From contig NZ_JARZFX010000002.1 of NCBI RefSeq assembly GCF_036026595.1, forward strand, positions 310,001 through 374,000: DNA of 64,000 nt. The letters run 5' to 3'. Under the pieces are notes generated by a model. The model did no database searches and was not told where the DNA came from. It saw nothing but the letters and a program-made list of their open reading frames with translations. Shown here in pieces: positions 51,013 to 59,543 of the stretch. The position numbers and the translations under genes are program-made. Source of the stretch: Virgibacillus_P tibetensis. GTDB lineage: Bacteria; Bacillota; Bacilli; Bacillales; Amphibacillaceae. How positions within the stretch are numbered: position 1 is the stretch's first letter; each line of letters begins with the position of its first letter.

Positions 51013-52004
51013 AGGGCCTCGTCACCCCTTCTTATCCGTGGGTCAATTACTTTATAGAGTAAATCAGCCAACAGATTTCCAACGAATACAAATACCGCAC
51101 TAAACAATACAATACCTAATAATAGTGGAACATCACTACCGAGTCCCGCCTGGACAACTGCTTGTCCAAGCCCCGGGTAAGAGAAGACTTGTTCCGCTAA
51201 CACCGTACCTCCGAATAGCTCTCCAAATGATGCAAAATGCAAAGAAACTGCAGGAAGTGAAATATTCCGTAATCCATGTCTCCAGAGTAATGTTATATCG
51301 CGCTCCCCTTTGGCTTTTGCAAAGCGGGCAAATTCACTATTAAGTACTTCTACTAGTTTCTGCCTCGTATGTAACGCTATATTTGCAACACCTAGAATGC
51401 TTAACGTTAAAGCAGGAAGAAACAGATGTTTTAAACGATCTAACAAGGAAACATCAGCAGCTACTATACCAGCTGGTGACCCAAGCCCAATCGGAAACCA
51501 GCCAAGCCAGACAGAGAAAAACATTAAAAACAATAAGCCTAACCAAAATGCAGGTGTAGATGCGAGTGTAAAGCAATACCCTTTTATCAAACTGTCTATC
51601 CACGTACCTTCCTTCATGCCAGCAATAATCCCTAATAAAAACCCAAAGATACCGGAAATAATCCATGCAACAACCATTAATGCTAACGAAGCAAGAAAGC
51701 GTTCTGCAATAACATCAGAGACGTTGGCTCGATATAACAAAGATGTACCAAAATCTCCTTGTAAAACAGCCTTTCCCCAGTTCATAAATTGCTGAACTTT
51801 TGTTTCATTTAATCCCCAATAGTCAGCGATATTATCACGCTGCTCTGAGCTGACTCTTGTCATGTCAGCACCAATATAAGATTGTACCGGATCTATTGGT
51901 GAATAGCTTAAAAGGGTGAAGGACAGAATGCTGATTGCAATTAGTAAAGTGGCTAGTTTAACTGCTTTCCCTATAATGTAGAAGGCAATTTTTTTATAGC
52001 GCAT
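51009..52004 (-). CDS. nikB: Nickel/peptide-type ABC transporter permease (NikB-like)
   Basis: A 331-residue permease of the OppB/NikB family. First helix 'LATLLIAISILSFTLLSYSP' followed by DPVQSYIG, central helices, EAA loop 'NSEFARFAKAKGERDITLLW', and the C-terminal 'GTVLAEQVFSYPGLGQAVVQ' motif. It lies 83 bp after the substrate-binding gene. Confidence 0.87.
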   Translation of the reverse strand: MRYKKIAFYIIGKAVKLATLLIAISILSFTLLSYSPIDPVQSYIGADMTRVSSEQRDNIADYWGLNETKVQQFMNWGKAVLQGDFGTSLLYRANVSDVIAERFLASLALMVVAWIISGIFGFLLGIIAGMKEGTWIDSLIKGYCFTLASTPAFWLGLLFLMFFSVWLGWFPIGLGSPAGIVAADVSLLDRLKHLFLPALTLSILGVANIALHTRQKLVEVLNSEFARFAKAKGERDITLLWRHGLRNISLPAVSLHFASFGELFGGTVLAEQVFSYPGLGQAVVQAGLGSDVPLLLGIVLFSAVFVFVGNLLADLLYKVIDPRIRRGDEAL

Positions 52005-52087
52005 TTTTATCCCTCTTTCTATTCATCTTCCTAATATGTCGGTAGTGGCCAGGCTAATTTATCAGCAGCTGTGCAATTTAATACCGG

Positions 52088-53689
52088 CTACTCTTCTCTC
52101 CAATGCCATTGCTCAATAAAGTCAGTAACAGGCCAACCATGTCCATGGGGCTGTAATTTCTGATCCCCAATTTCCAAAATATCATTTACAAAATAAAGAT
52201 GCTTCAGATTTACAAGCCAGACCCATGGTGTATCACCTTTCGATGAAAATCCTGTTTCACCATCCCACTGGGCTTTCATCCAATAATCATTCGCCTCCTC
52301 CTGCGTTATTGAACGCATTGCCTTTTCCATGTATTCATCAACAACCGGGTTGGAATAATAATTAGCATTATAGAAACCTTCTCCTCTTGTCTCACTACTG
52401 TAGATATTATACATTTCGAGCGGGTCATGGCTCCCCCATCCCATCATGACAGGATTTGAATGCATTTTTTTCTCTAGACCATTCCAATTTTCACCTTTCG
52501 TTTCCACCTGAATACCCAGATCTTTTATTTCATCTGCAAAAGCGATTGATAGCGCCTGACGAATTTCATCTCCTGCAGGGTAGAGTAACGTAAAGGAAGC
52601 TTCTAAGCCTTCCCTTTCTCGGACACCCTGGTCATTTTCTTTCCATCCATCATCATCTAACAATTTTTTTGCCTTTTCCATTTCGTTATCTTTTACTTCT
52701 GTTTCCGGATTCCACCATGGTAAGTGATCTGATACGGAAGAGGCAGGTGTGCCAAAACCATCTAAAACCCCATCTACCAAAACTTCACGATTAATTGCAA
52801 TGTCAATTGCTTTACGAATCGCTTTATTTGCGGTAACATCATTTCCAATTGGTACACCCTCATCCGTTTTTTCTCCTGCTTTTACATAAGGAAATAAAAT
52901 ACCTCTGTTATCAACAGTATCTAATTCCACTAAATCCATGCCTGGTATATCATTTTTTGCAAAGCTGGGTGTAACAGATACAACATCAACTTCACCAGTT
53001 TTAGCTGCTGCAAATGCTGCATCTTCTTCTAGAAATAAGAATGTTAGCTTTTTAAATTCAGACTTATCCATATAGTAATAAGGGTTTTCTTCTACAATCA
53101 GTTGTTGACCTTTATTCCATTGCACCAATTGAAACGGCCCAGATCCAATTGGATTTTCATTGTACGTATCATCATAAGCGTGTTTCGGAACAATACCTGT
53201 TGTTACTAATAGGCTAATAAACGTGGATTGTGGCTGCTTTAATTTAAACTTCACTGTATAGTCATCCACACTTTCTACTTGATCGAGATTACTTAAATCA
53301 ATAATGGAGCCACTTTCTTTTGCTATTTCAAATGTAAAAACAACATCTTCAGCTGTTAGGGGTTCTCCATCCGAAAACTTAACATCATCACGAATCTCTA
53401 GTATATATTCCAATCCATCTATACTAATTTCATAGTTTTCAGCTAGGTCATTTTTGATTTTAAAATCCTTATCATACGTTAATAATGTACTTTGAAATAA
53501 TGATGAGCCATATCTTCCCCATCCTGTCGTCGGATCAAAGCCAGCTTCTGTTTCTCCGCCAACTGCTAATACTAACTCATCCTTGTTCGTACCGTCTTTT
53601 GTCACTATAGATTCGTTATCACTATCGTTTGAACAAGCACTTAACATACCAACTGCGATTAACATAATGATTAAACTCATTTCCTTCAA
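52088..53689 (-). CDS. nikA: Substrate-binding lipoprotein of a nickel/peptide-type importer
   Basis: A 533-residue family 5 receptor with lipobox LSAC (C19). Blocks typical of family 5: 'GFDPTTGWGRYGSSLFQSTL', 'YEISIDGLEYILEIRDDVKF' then SDGEPLTAEDVVFTFE, 'NPIGSGPFQLVQW' and 'IRKAIDIAINREVLVDGVLDGFGTPA' regions. The start is TTG at 53689, eight bases after AAAGGAG. Nickel as substrate is inferred from its place directly behind ureABCEFGD; the family also binds peptides and metallophore complexes. Confidence 0.85.
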   Translation of the reverse strand: MKEMSLIIMLIAVGMLSACSNDSDNESIVTKDGTNKDELVLAVGGETEAGFDPTTGWGRYGSSLFQSTLLTYDKDFKIKNDLAENYEISIDGLEYILEIRDDVKFSDGEPLTAEDVVFTFEIAKESGSIIDLSNLDQVESVDDYTVKFKLKQPQSTFISLLVTTGIVPKHAYDDTYNENPIGSGPFQLVQWNKGQQLIVEENPYYYMDKSEFKKLTFLFLEEDAAFAAAKTGEVDVVSVTPSFAKNDIPGMDLVELDTVDNRGILFPYVKAGEKTDEGVPIGNDVTANKAIRKAIDIAINREVLVDGVLDGFGTPASSVSDHLPWWNPETEVKDNEMEKAKKLLDDDGWKENDQGVREREGLEASFTLLYPAGDEIRQALSIAFADEIKDLGIQVETKGENWNGLEKKMHSNPVMMGWGSHDPLEMYNIYSSETRGEGFYNANYYSNPVVDEYMEKAMRSITQEEANDYWMKAQWDGETGFSSKGDTPWVWLVNLKHLYFVNDILEIGDQKLQPHGHGWPVTDFIEQWHWREE

Positions 53690-53760
53690 CGTTCATACTC
53701 CTTTAAAATGAATAATTCTATTTTCAACTTTTATATATAATGCCAACTCAAATAGAATGC

Positions 53761-53788
53761 CCGACAATAATCTAGCAGTAATTGTCGG
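53761..53788 (-). terminator. Hairpin between ureD and the importer genes
   Basis: CCGACAAT / ATTGTCGG, an 8-bp perfect stem with a 12-base loop, 10 bp after ureD. There is no T run, so it may only attenuate transcription into the nickel-importer genes or protect the urease mRNA end. Confidence 0.5.
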
Positions 53789-53797
53789 ACACCAGCT

Positions 53798-54622
53798 TTA
53801 ATATTTCCTTAGAAAACTTGGTTTTGTTTGATACCATTCATCACTTATTACATGGTGGCAGGCAGTAATTATTCGTTCAATGACTTGTGTAGAATCAGCC
53901 ATTATCCGAACAGTAAACCCGGGAACGGCAAGCATTGATATTCCCGCTTTAAAATCACCTGATTCCGCATCAATTGTTTTATACAATCGATCTAGTAAAT
54001 CTTTATCGGTTTTTTCACCAACAACGATAAACGACCCTAAATGGGTATAGCCTTCCATAAAGCCTAACCCATTTATACACTGTTTCCCCGGGTTAAGTTT
54101 AATGTGGTCGAAAGCAATCAATTCATTGTCCATATAAATCTCGTTCTTTAAATGGAGCATATCGTAACTAAATTGTTTACCCTCAGGGGACCATCCAGGT
54201 GTCACTATATCAGAATAAAGAAATGTTGCACCCTTTTCCATGTGCACCACATTTTTTTGATAATACTTTGCACCCTTGTAAGCAATAAGTGCATCTGGTA
54301 AATACTCTAAATAACTGTCCTTTTTTAAATAGAATTCAGTTTCTTGGTATGCATGTGTTTTTGGTGTTTTGTAGACTTTGGTTGACGATTGTGTTGTAAG
54401 GGTAAGCTGGGCTTTTTCGCTCAGCGATACTTTCATTCGATAGGTGTCGCCATCCAAATATCCCCCACCAGGGTTTAAAATGTAATAACATGGGTAGCTG
54501 TAATTGTTATGGTATACGGGACGCATAACTTTAAATGCCCCCTGAAAATATACATTCTTAGCTACTGTTCTTCCTTGACGATTTTCTACGTCAAGCTCAA
54601 GAATCCCTGTCCAATTAGACAT
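53798..54622 (-). CDS. ureD: Urease accessory protein UreD
   Basis: A 274-residue scaffold for nickel insertion, forming a complex with UreF and UreG on apo-urease. Family blocks: 'YYILNPGGGYLDGDTYRMKV', 'LTTQSSTKVYKTP' and 'YLEYLPDALIAYKGAKYYQK'. It overlaps ureG by 8 bp and is the last gene of the urease set. Confidence 0.93.
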   Translation of the reverse strand: MSNWTGILELDVENRQGRTVAKNVYFQGAFKVMRPVYHNNYSYPCYYILNPGGGYLDGDTYRMKVSLSEKAQLTLTTQSSTKVYKTPKTHAYQETEFYLKKDSYLEYLPDALIAYKGAKYYQKNVVHMEKGATFLYSDIVTPGWSPEGKQFSYDMLHLKNEIYMDNELIAFDHIKLNPGKQCINGLGFMEGYTHLGSFIVVGEKTDKDLLDRLYKTIDAESGDFKAGISMLAVPGFTVRIMADSTQVIERIITACHHVISDEWYQTKPSFLRKY

Positions 54623-55235
54623 CTTGCCCTAATCCCGTTAACAATGCATGCTTTTTAATCCAATCAAGGACTTCATCAAGGCCAGAGTTATCCTTTAAGT
54701 TTGTAAAAACAAAGGGTTTATTGCCACGAAATATTTTTGTATCTGCTTCCATCACCTCAAGGCTTGCACCAACATATGGTGCTAAATCTGTTTTATTAAT
54801 AATAAATAAATCAGATTTAATCATTCCTTGCCCACCCTTACGCGGAATTTTTTCACCTTGTGCAACATCAATAATATAGATGGAGAAATCAACAAGTTCC
54901 GGGCTGAATGTCGCTGCTAAATTATCTCCGCCACTTTCCACAAAAATTAATTCAACGTCTGGATGCTTCTCTTTCAGTTCATCAATAGCAGAAAAGTTCA
55001 TTGATGCATCTTCACGTATTGCAGTATGCGGACAACCACCTGTCTCCACTCCAACAATTCTATCCTCAGCTAATATGCCATTTTCTACTAGAAATTTAGC
55101 ATCTTCTTTTGTATAAATATCATTCGTGATTACTGCCATACTTATTTCTCCATCTAACGCACGGGTAATTTTTTCAACCAACATTGTTTTACCCGCGCCT
55201 ACAGGTCCACCTACACCTATTTTAATCGGTCCCAT
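54615..55235 (-). CDS. ureG: Urease accessory GTPase UreG
   Basis: A 206-residue SIMIBI GTPase that delivers nickel. P-loop GGPVGAGKT (9-17), 'AVITNDIYTKEDA', metal-binding 'GVETGGCPHTAIREDASMN' with the CPH motif, 'ESGGDNLAATFSPEL' and the guanine motif 'IINKTDLAP'. I chose ATG at 55235, behind GGAAG; a GTG three codons earlier overlaps the site. Confidence 0.95.
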   Translation of the reverse strand: MGPIKIGVGGPVGAGKTMLVEKITRALDGEISMAVITNDIYTKEDAKFLVENGILAEDRIVGVETGGCPHTAIREDASMNFSAIDELKEKHPDVELIFVESGGDNLAATFSPELVDFSIYIIDVAQGEKIPRKGGQGMIKSDLFIINKTDLAPYVGASLEVMEADTKIFRGNKPFVFTNLKDNSGLDEVLDWIKKHALLTGLGQDV

Positions 55236-55286
55236 TCTTAACACTTCCTTTTATAGATTGTTCAAACAGTCCTTGTTTAAAATTCA

Positions 55287-55973
55287 TTACGAACTAAAAA
55301 TACGTATATTAACGCGTTCATGTTGCATTTGTGAGAGCTCCAGACCTGGTGAGACGACACCAAATTCCGCTTCGTCTAAATGCATAATTTTATCTGTTGC
55401 TTGTTTTAACTCATTTTGAAATGCATAAATAACTTTTTGTCCGGCAGTTTGACCTAAAGGTATCGCGCGGACAGCATTTTGAACAAGACTTGCTATCGTA
55501 GAATATAAATAATATAAAATAGTTGTCTCTTTCTGTACTTGCAAATGATGTCCTACCATTGTAAACACAATTGCAGGATGACCAAATGATTGTTTATTGG
55601 TTAACCGTTTACGGTATATAGACAACATCGGTATTTCATATATGGACTCAGCAATATTCAACAGACGATCACCCATACGCTGTGTACCCTCACGGGATTC
55701 CTGCGCAAGATTTTGTACTGTTAATATCCGGTCCAATTCCCATATCTTTTCTAGTTCATCTTTATCGAGCGCATCGTATACAAGTCTAGCTGCCAAACCG
55801 TCAGAATATGCAAGCTGTTCATGTAAATAAACCTTTAGCCACTGTGAAAATGTTTTCTGATCATGAACTGTATCGTTTTGAATATAGGTTTCAAGCCCAA
55901 ACGAATGACTAAAGGCTCCTGTTGGAAAGTTTGAATCACAAAGTTGAAATAACGACAATGCATTATTAGTCAT
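55287..55973 (-). CDS. ureF: Urease accessory protein UreF
   Basis: A 228-residue all-helical protein. N-terminal 'LFQLCDSNFPTGAFSHSFGLETYIQ' is the UreF hallmark, with 'GHPAIVFTMVGHHLQV' and 'LVQNAVRAIPLGQTAGQKVI' later. It acts with UreD and UreG in urease activation, probably as fidelity factor for UreG. It overlaps ureE by 8 bp. Confidence 0.93.
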   Translation of the reverse strand: MTNNALSLFQLCDSNFPTGAFSHSFGLETYIQNDTVHDQKTFSQWLKVYLHEQLAYSDGLAARLVYDALDKDELEKIWELDRILTVQNLAQESREGTQRMGDRLLNIAESIYEIPMLSIYRKRLTNKQSFGHPAIVFTMVGHHLQVQKETTILYYLYSTIASLVQNAVRAIPLGQTAGQKVIYAFQNELKQATDKIMHLDEAEFGVVSPGLELSQMQHERVNIRIFSS

Positions 55974-56421
55974 GACTATGCCCTATATGACGAAAGGCTT
56001 GTCTTACTTTGCGGTTCTCCCGTTTAAATGGAATACCTATCTCTTGCAGTAACTCCTCAACTAGATAATCATACTGCACAAGCATATCATCTGCTTCAAA
56101 CTGTGCAGGAAGATGACGGTTACCGAGCTGATGGGCGATTGTCCCCATCTCGTGCATACTGCGTGGGCTAATAATAATTAAATCATCAGACAGTACATCG
56201 ATAATAATCATAGTTTCATCATCCATAAAGAGTACATCTCCAGCCTCAAGATCACGGTGCTCATTTAAACGAATACCAAGCTCACGGCCATGGTCTGTTT
56301 CTACACGTTGAATACGTTTCATTAAATGGGCACTTTCAAGATAAACTTTTTCTTTATGTCGTTTTTCTAATTCACTAGGTTCTAATTCTTTTACATTCGT
56401 TACTATTTTTTCTATAATCAT
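55966..56421 (-). CDS. ureE: Urease accessory protein UreE (nickel metallochaperone)
   Basis: A 151-residue protein with peptide-binding N-terminal domain and metal-binding C-terminal domain containing 'GNRHLPAQFE' (conserved nickel His region). It ends in AFRHIGHSHD, a short His-containing tail rather than a long His-run. The ATG at 56421 follows GAGGTG six bases upstream; the upstream frame inside ureC's end is not used. Confidence 0.93.
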   Translation of the reverse strand: MIIEKIVTNVKELEPSELEKRHKEKVYLESAHLMKRIQRVETDHGRELGIRLNEHRDLEAGDVLFMDDETMIIIDVLSDDLIIISPRSMHEMGTIAHQLGNRHLPAQFEADDMLVQYDYLVEELLQEIGIPFKRENRKVRQAFRHIGHSHD

Positions 56422-56431
56422 TTTATTCACC

Positions 56432-58150
56432 TCAAAATAAGAAATAACGCTGTCCCATAGGAACAATATCAACAGGCTCACATGTTATTACTTCTCCATC
56501 TATTTTCACTTCGTATGTTTGTGGATCTACCTCTATATCAGGTGTTGCTGTATTTAACTTCATCTCTTTTTTCGTTAGATTACGTATATTACGGACAGGT
56601 AGAACCTTTTTTTGCAGTCCAAGCTTTTCCTTAATATTATCATCGTAAGCAGCTTGCGAGACAAACGTAATCGAGCTTTCAAACAAAGCTTTTCCAAGTG
56701 TTGCAAACATCGGTCGATATATCATCGGCTGTGGTGTGGGAATTGATGCATTTGCATCTCCCATTAAACTTTGCACAACTAAACCATTCTTAAGAATCAT
56801 TTCTGGTTTTGCACCAAAGAATTTTGGATCCCAAAGAACAAGGTCAGCCATCTTGCCAACTTCAATAGAACCGACATATTCGGCTATCCCATGTGTAATG
56901 GCAGGGTTAATCGTGTATTTAGCAACGTAACGTTTCGCACGATTGTTATCCGCGTGCTTACTATCCCCTTCCATCGTCCCTAATTGTTTTTTCATTTTGT
57001 CCGCTGTCTGCCAAGTTCTTAGTACAACTTCTCCGATGCGCCCCATTGCTTGTGCATCTGAACTTGTCATACTAAATACGCCCATATCCTGTAAAACATC
57101 CTCTGCTGCAATCGACTCACTACGAATCCGTGAATCAGCAAATGCGATATCTTCTGGTACCGAAGGATTTAAATTATGAGCAACCATTACCATATCAAGA
57201 TGTTCATCAACTGTGTTTATTGTGTATGGTAATGTTGGGTTGGTTGAGGCCGGTAAAACATTCATCATACCTGCAGATTTAATTAAATCTGGCGCATGTC
57301 CCCCACCGGCACCTTCTGTATGGTACATATGAATAACACGATCTTTTATTGCCTTCATTGTATCTTCAAAAAAGCCACCTTCATTTAATGTATCAGCGTG
57401 AAGCGCGATTTGGACATCATATTTATCAGCAACGCTTAGCGCATGATCTATTGCAGAAGGGGTTGCCCCCCAGTCCTCATGGATCTTCAAGCCAATAGCA
57501 CCCGCAAGAATTTGTTCAGCTAAAGGGGCCTCAGCGGCTGCATGGCCTTTTCCTGTTAGACCTACGTTAATTGGAAGCCCTTCTAATGCCCTAAGCATGT
57601 TATGAATATGCCATTTCCCAGGTGTCGCAGTTGTCGCCCTTGACCCTGCAGCAGGACCAGTACCGCCTCCGATTAACGTTGTCAATCCACCAGTAAGTGC
57701 AACATCTACTTGAGCAGGATTAATAAAATGTACATGTGCATCGATGCCACCCGCAGTGATGATCTTACCTTCTCCGGAAATAATTTCAGTAGAAGCACCA
57801 ATAATAATATCTACATTATCCTGAACTAGCGGGTTTCCACTTTTACCAATCCCGGAAATATTACCCTCACGGATAGCAAGATCTGCTTTATAAATTCCAG
57901 TATAATCAAGAATAATGACATTGGTTATAACCGTATCTGGAACGCGTTCATCATCTTCACGTGCTATTAATGGATGTTGCCCCATGCCATCACGGATGAC
58001 CTTCCCACCACCAAATACGACCTCTTCACCATATGTCGTAAAGTCTTTTTCAATTTGTATAAACAAATTTGTATCTGCTAAGCGAACAGAATCACCAGTT
58101 GTCGGTCCATACATTTGCGCATATTGCTCTCTCGACATTTTAAAACTCAT
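56432..58150 (-). CDS. ureC: Urease alpha subunit, with flap cysteine replaced by alanine
   Basis: Catalytic subunit, 572 residues: metal ligands H139/H141 (DAHVHF), carbamylated lysine K222 (GLKIHEDWG), H251 (LHADTLNE), H277 (MYHTEGAGGGHAPD) and D365 (SSDAQAMG). The mobile flap, usually MVCHHL, reads MVAHNL, so the active-site cysteine is Ala324; His325 is kept. Cysteine is not essential, but its loss should alter inhibitor sensitivity. The ATG overlaps the ureB stop in ATGA. The order ureABC-EFGD matches Bacillaceae urease operons. Confidence 0.96.
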   Translation of the reverse strand: MSFKMSREQYAQMYGPTTGDSVRLADTNLFIQIEKDFTTYGEEVVFGGGKVIRDGMGQHPLIAREDDERVPDTVITNVIILDYTGIYKADLAIREGNISGIGKSGNPLVQDNVDIIIGASTEIISGEGKIITAGGIDAHVHFINPAQVDVALTGGLTTLIGGGTGPAAGSRATTATPGKWHIHNMLRALEGLPINVGLTGKGHAAAEAPLAEQILAGAIGLKIHEDWGATPSAIDHALSVADKYDVQIALHADTLNEGGFFEDTMKAIKDRVIHMYHTEGAGGGHAPDLIKSAGMMNVLPASTNPTLPYTINTVDEHLDMVMVAHNLNPSVPEDIAFADSRIRSESIAAEDVLQDMGVFSMTSSDAQAMGRIGEVVLRTWQTADKMKKQLGTMEGDSKHADNNRAKRYVAKYTINPAITHGIAEYVGSIEVGKMADLVLWDPKFFGAKPEMILKNGLVVQSLMGDANASIPTPQPMIYRPMFATLGKALFESSITFVSQAAYDDNIKEKLGLQKKVLPVRNIRNLTKKEMKLNTATPDIEVDPQTYEVKIDGEVITCEPVDIVPMGQRYFLF

Positions 58151-58470
58151 TTTGCATCCCTGCCTTCTAATGGTCCATCTACTTTATTACTAAATCCATA
58201 AACTTTGCGTTCACCAGCATAATCAATCAGTTGAACTTTCTTTTTATCGCCTGGCTCAAATCGAACAGCCGCACCAGCTGGAATATTTAACCGTTTGCCA
58301 TACGCTTCTTTTCTCTTAAAATTCAATGCTTCGTTTACTTCATAAAAGTGAAAATGCGAACCAATTTGTATGGGTCTATCGCCAGTATTAGTAACCAATA
58401 CATCTGTATTAACTGCGTTTTCATTGCACTTAATTTCTTCGTCTTTTAAAATAAATTCGCCCGGAAACAT
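58147..58470 (-). CDS. ureB: Urease beta subunit
   Basis: A 107-residue beta-barrel subunit: 'FPGEFILKDEEIKCNENAVN', 'VTNTGDRPIQIGSHFHFYEV' with NEALNF next, 'GKRLNIPAGAAVRFEPGDKK', 'YGFSNKVDGPL'. The ATG at 58470 puts M-x-PGE at the N-terminus as in the family; a TTG two codons earlier is closer to the GGAG site and could also be used. Confidence 0.94.
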   Translation of the reverse strand: MFPGEFILKDEEIKCNENAVNTDVLVTNTGDRPIQIGSHFHFYEVNEALNFKRKEAYGKRLNIPAGAAVRFEPGDKKKVQLIDYAGERKVYGFSNKVDGPLEGRDAK

Positions 58471-58517
58471 TGGCAATCAATCTCCTTCCATATTTTATTG
58501 CGCTTTTTATCTAAACA

Positions 58518-58820
58518 TTATCGGATAGGATTGTGTACTGTAACCAACTTCGTACCATCTGGAAATGTAGCCTCTACTTGAATATCTTCTATCATTTCCG
58601 GAATACCATCCATGACATCGTTACGGGAAAGTATCTGCGCACCATACTGCATTAATTCTGCAACTGTTTTTCCATCTCTTGCACCTTCTATTACTTCATA
58701 TGTAATAAGTGCCATTGCCTCAGGATGATTTAGTTTAAGCCCTCGTTCTCTACGTCTTCTTGCAACATCTGCAGCAACTACAATTAACAGCTTATCGATT
58801 TCACGTGGTAATAATTGCAT
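58518..58820 (-). CDS. ureA: Urease gamma subunit
   Basis: A 100-residue subunit: 'MQLLPREIDKLLIVVAADVA', 'RRRERGLKLNHPEAMALITY', 'EGARDGKTVAELMQYGAQIL' and 'VTVHNPI' at the end. AGGAGG lies before the ATG. First gene of the urease operon. Confidence 0.96.
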   Translation of the reverse strand: MQLLPREIDKLLIVVAADVARRRRERGLKLNHPEAMALITYEVIEGARDGKTVAELMQYGAQILSRNDVMDGIPEMIEDIQVEATFPDGTKLVTVHNPIR

Positions 58821-58957
58821 ATTTTGACCTCCTAAAAAATAAAAGCTACTATCCCTGAGTTTCCCCTAAATCTTACTTATTTATAAGAAGGGATAAACAC
58901 CACTACAAAAAACATAGTAAATAAATCATACTACGATTATCGACCATTACTATTTTT

Positions 58958-58979
58958 GTTTGTGAATGTTTTAACAAAC
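58958..58979 (-). promoter_or_regulatory. Inverted repeat in the urease upstream region
   Basis: GTTTGT (58958-58963) and ACAAAC (58974-58979) flank a 10-bp centre, about 140 bp before ureA. Within it TGTGA-N6-TAACA resembles a TnrA/GlnR box (TGTNA-N7-TNACA) with a spacing one base short. A nitrogen-control site is plausible for urease but unproven. Confidence 0.4.
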
Positions 58980-59440
58980 TAGTATATAATTAAATACTTA
59001 AAAAAATGCATACTAAAAAAAGGTATTCTAAAATTAATTTGTTTTGGTTTTGCATAAGCAATTTGATAGTCAATATTGTTATTCATTTTCAAACATAGTT
59101 GAAAGAGACAGTGGGTCTCCTGAATAACAGAAAGGGAGAGGGTAGTCTATTTTTCTATTTCGTAGAACAACGAGCGAAAAATAGTTTGAGAATTGTTTTT
59201 TATTGTCGATAATCTAGTAGATTTTGTACTGCTACCTATTCTACATATTCTTTTCGGAAAATCAAGTTATTTACGGTAATTTTCTACTGAAGCAGAATTT
59301 TTTCTTGTTTTCCCCAATGATTTTACATTATTATGATTGAAATTGTCCATCGGCCATTTTAATTGACTCCACATTCCAATATATCGAGCTAACATATTTC
59401 CTTAAACTGCGATAAACTGGAAGTAACAGGAACTGTTGAA
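58980..59440. other. Intergenic stretch without a supported gene
   Basis: AT-rich region between the urease operon and the OSBS-like gene. It contains a CTATTTTTC...GAAAAATAG stem (59149-59186) and a degenerate copy of the dispersed repeat near 59411-59434. No convincing coding frame. Confidence 0.5.
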
Positions 59441-59513
59441 AAAACTGTTAGAACCAACCTCAAACGATACGTAGCAAATTGGCTCTAACATCCACCTTAA
59501 ATCTAATATACTA

Positions 59514-59543
59514 TTCGACAAAAACCGGGAAGTGACAGGCACC
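59514..59543 (+). repeat. Dispersed repeat 'GGGAAGTGACAGGCACC', copy 7
   Basis: TTCGACAAAA then ACCGGGAAGTGACAGGCACC. It is preceded by hairpin TGTTAGAACCAA / TTGGCTCTAACA (about 59447-59491). Its last base is the first base of the convergent gene's stop codon complement (59543-59545), so the repeat directly abuts the gene end. Confidence 0.88.

Noticed and set aside
58921..58979. NikR operator in front of the urease genes
   Set aside because: No GTATGA-N16-TCATAC-type pair is present; only a short palindrome resembling a nitrogen-control box.
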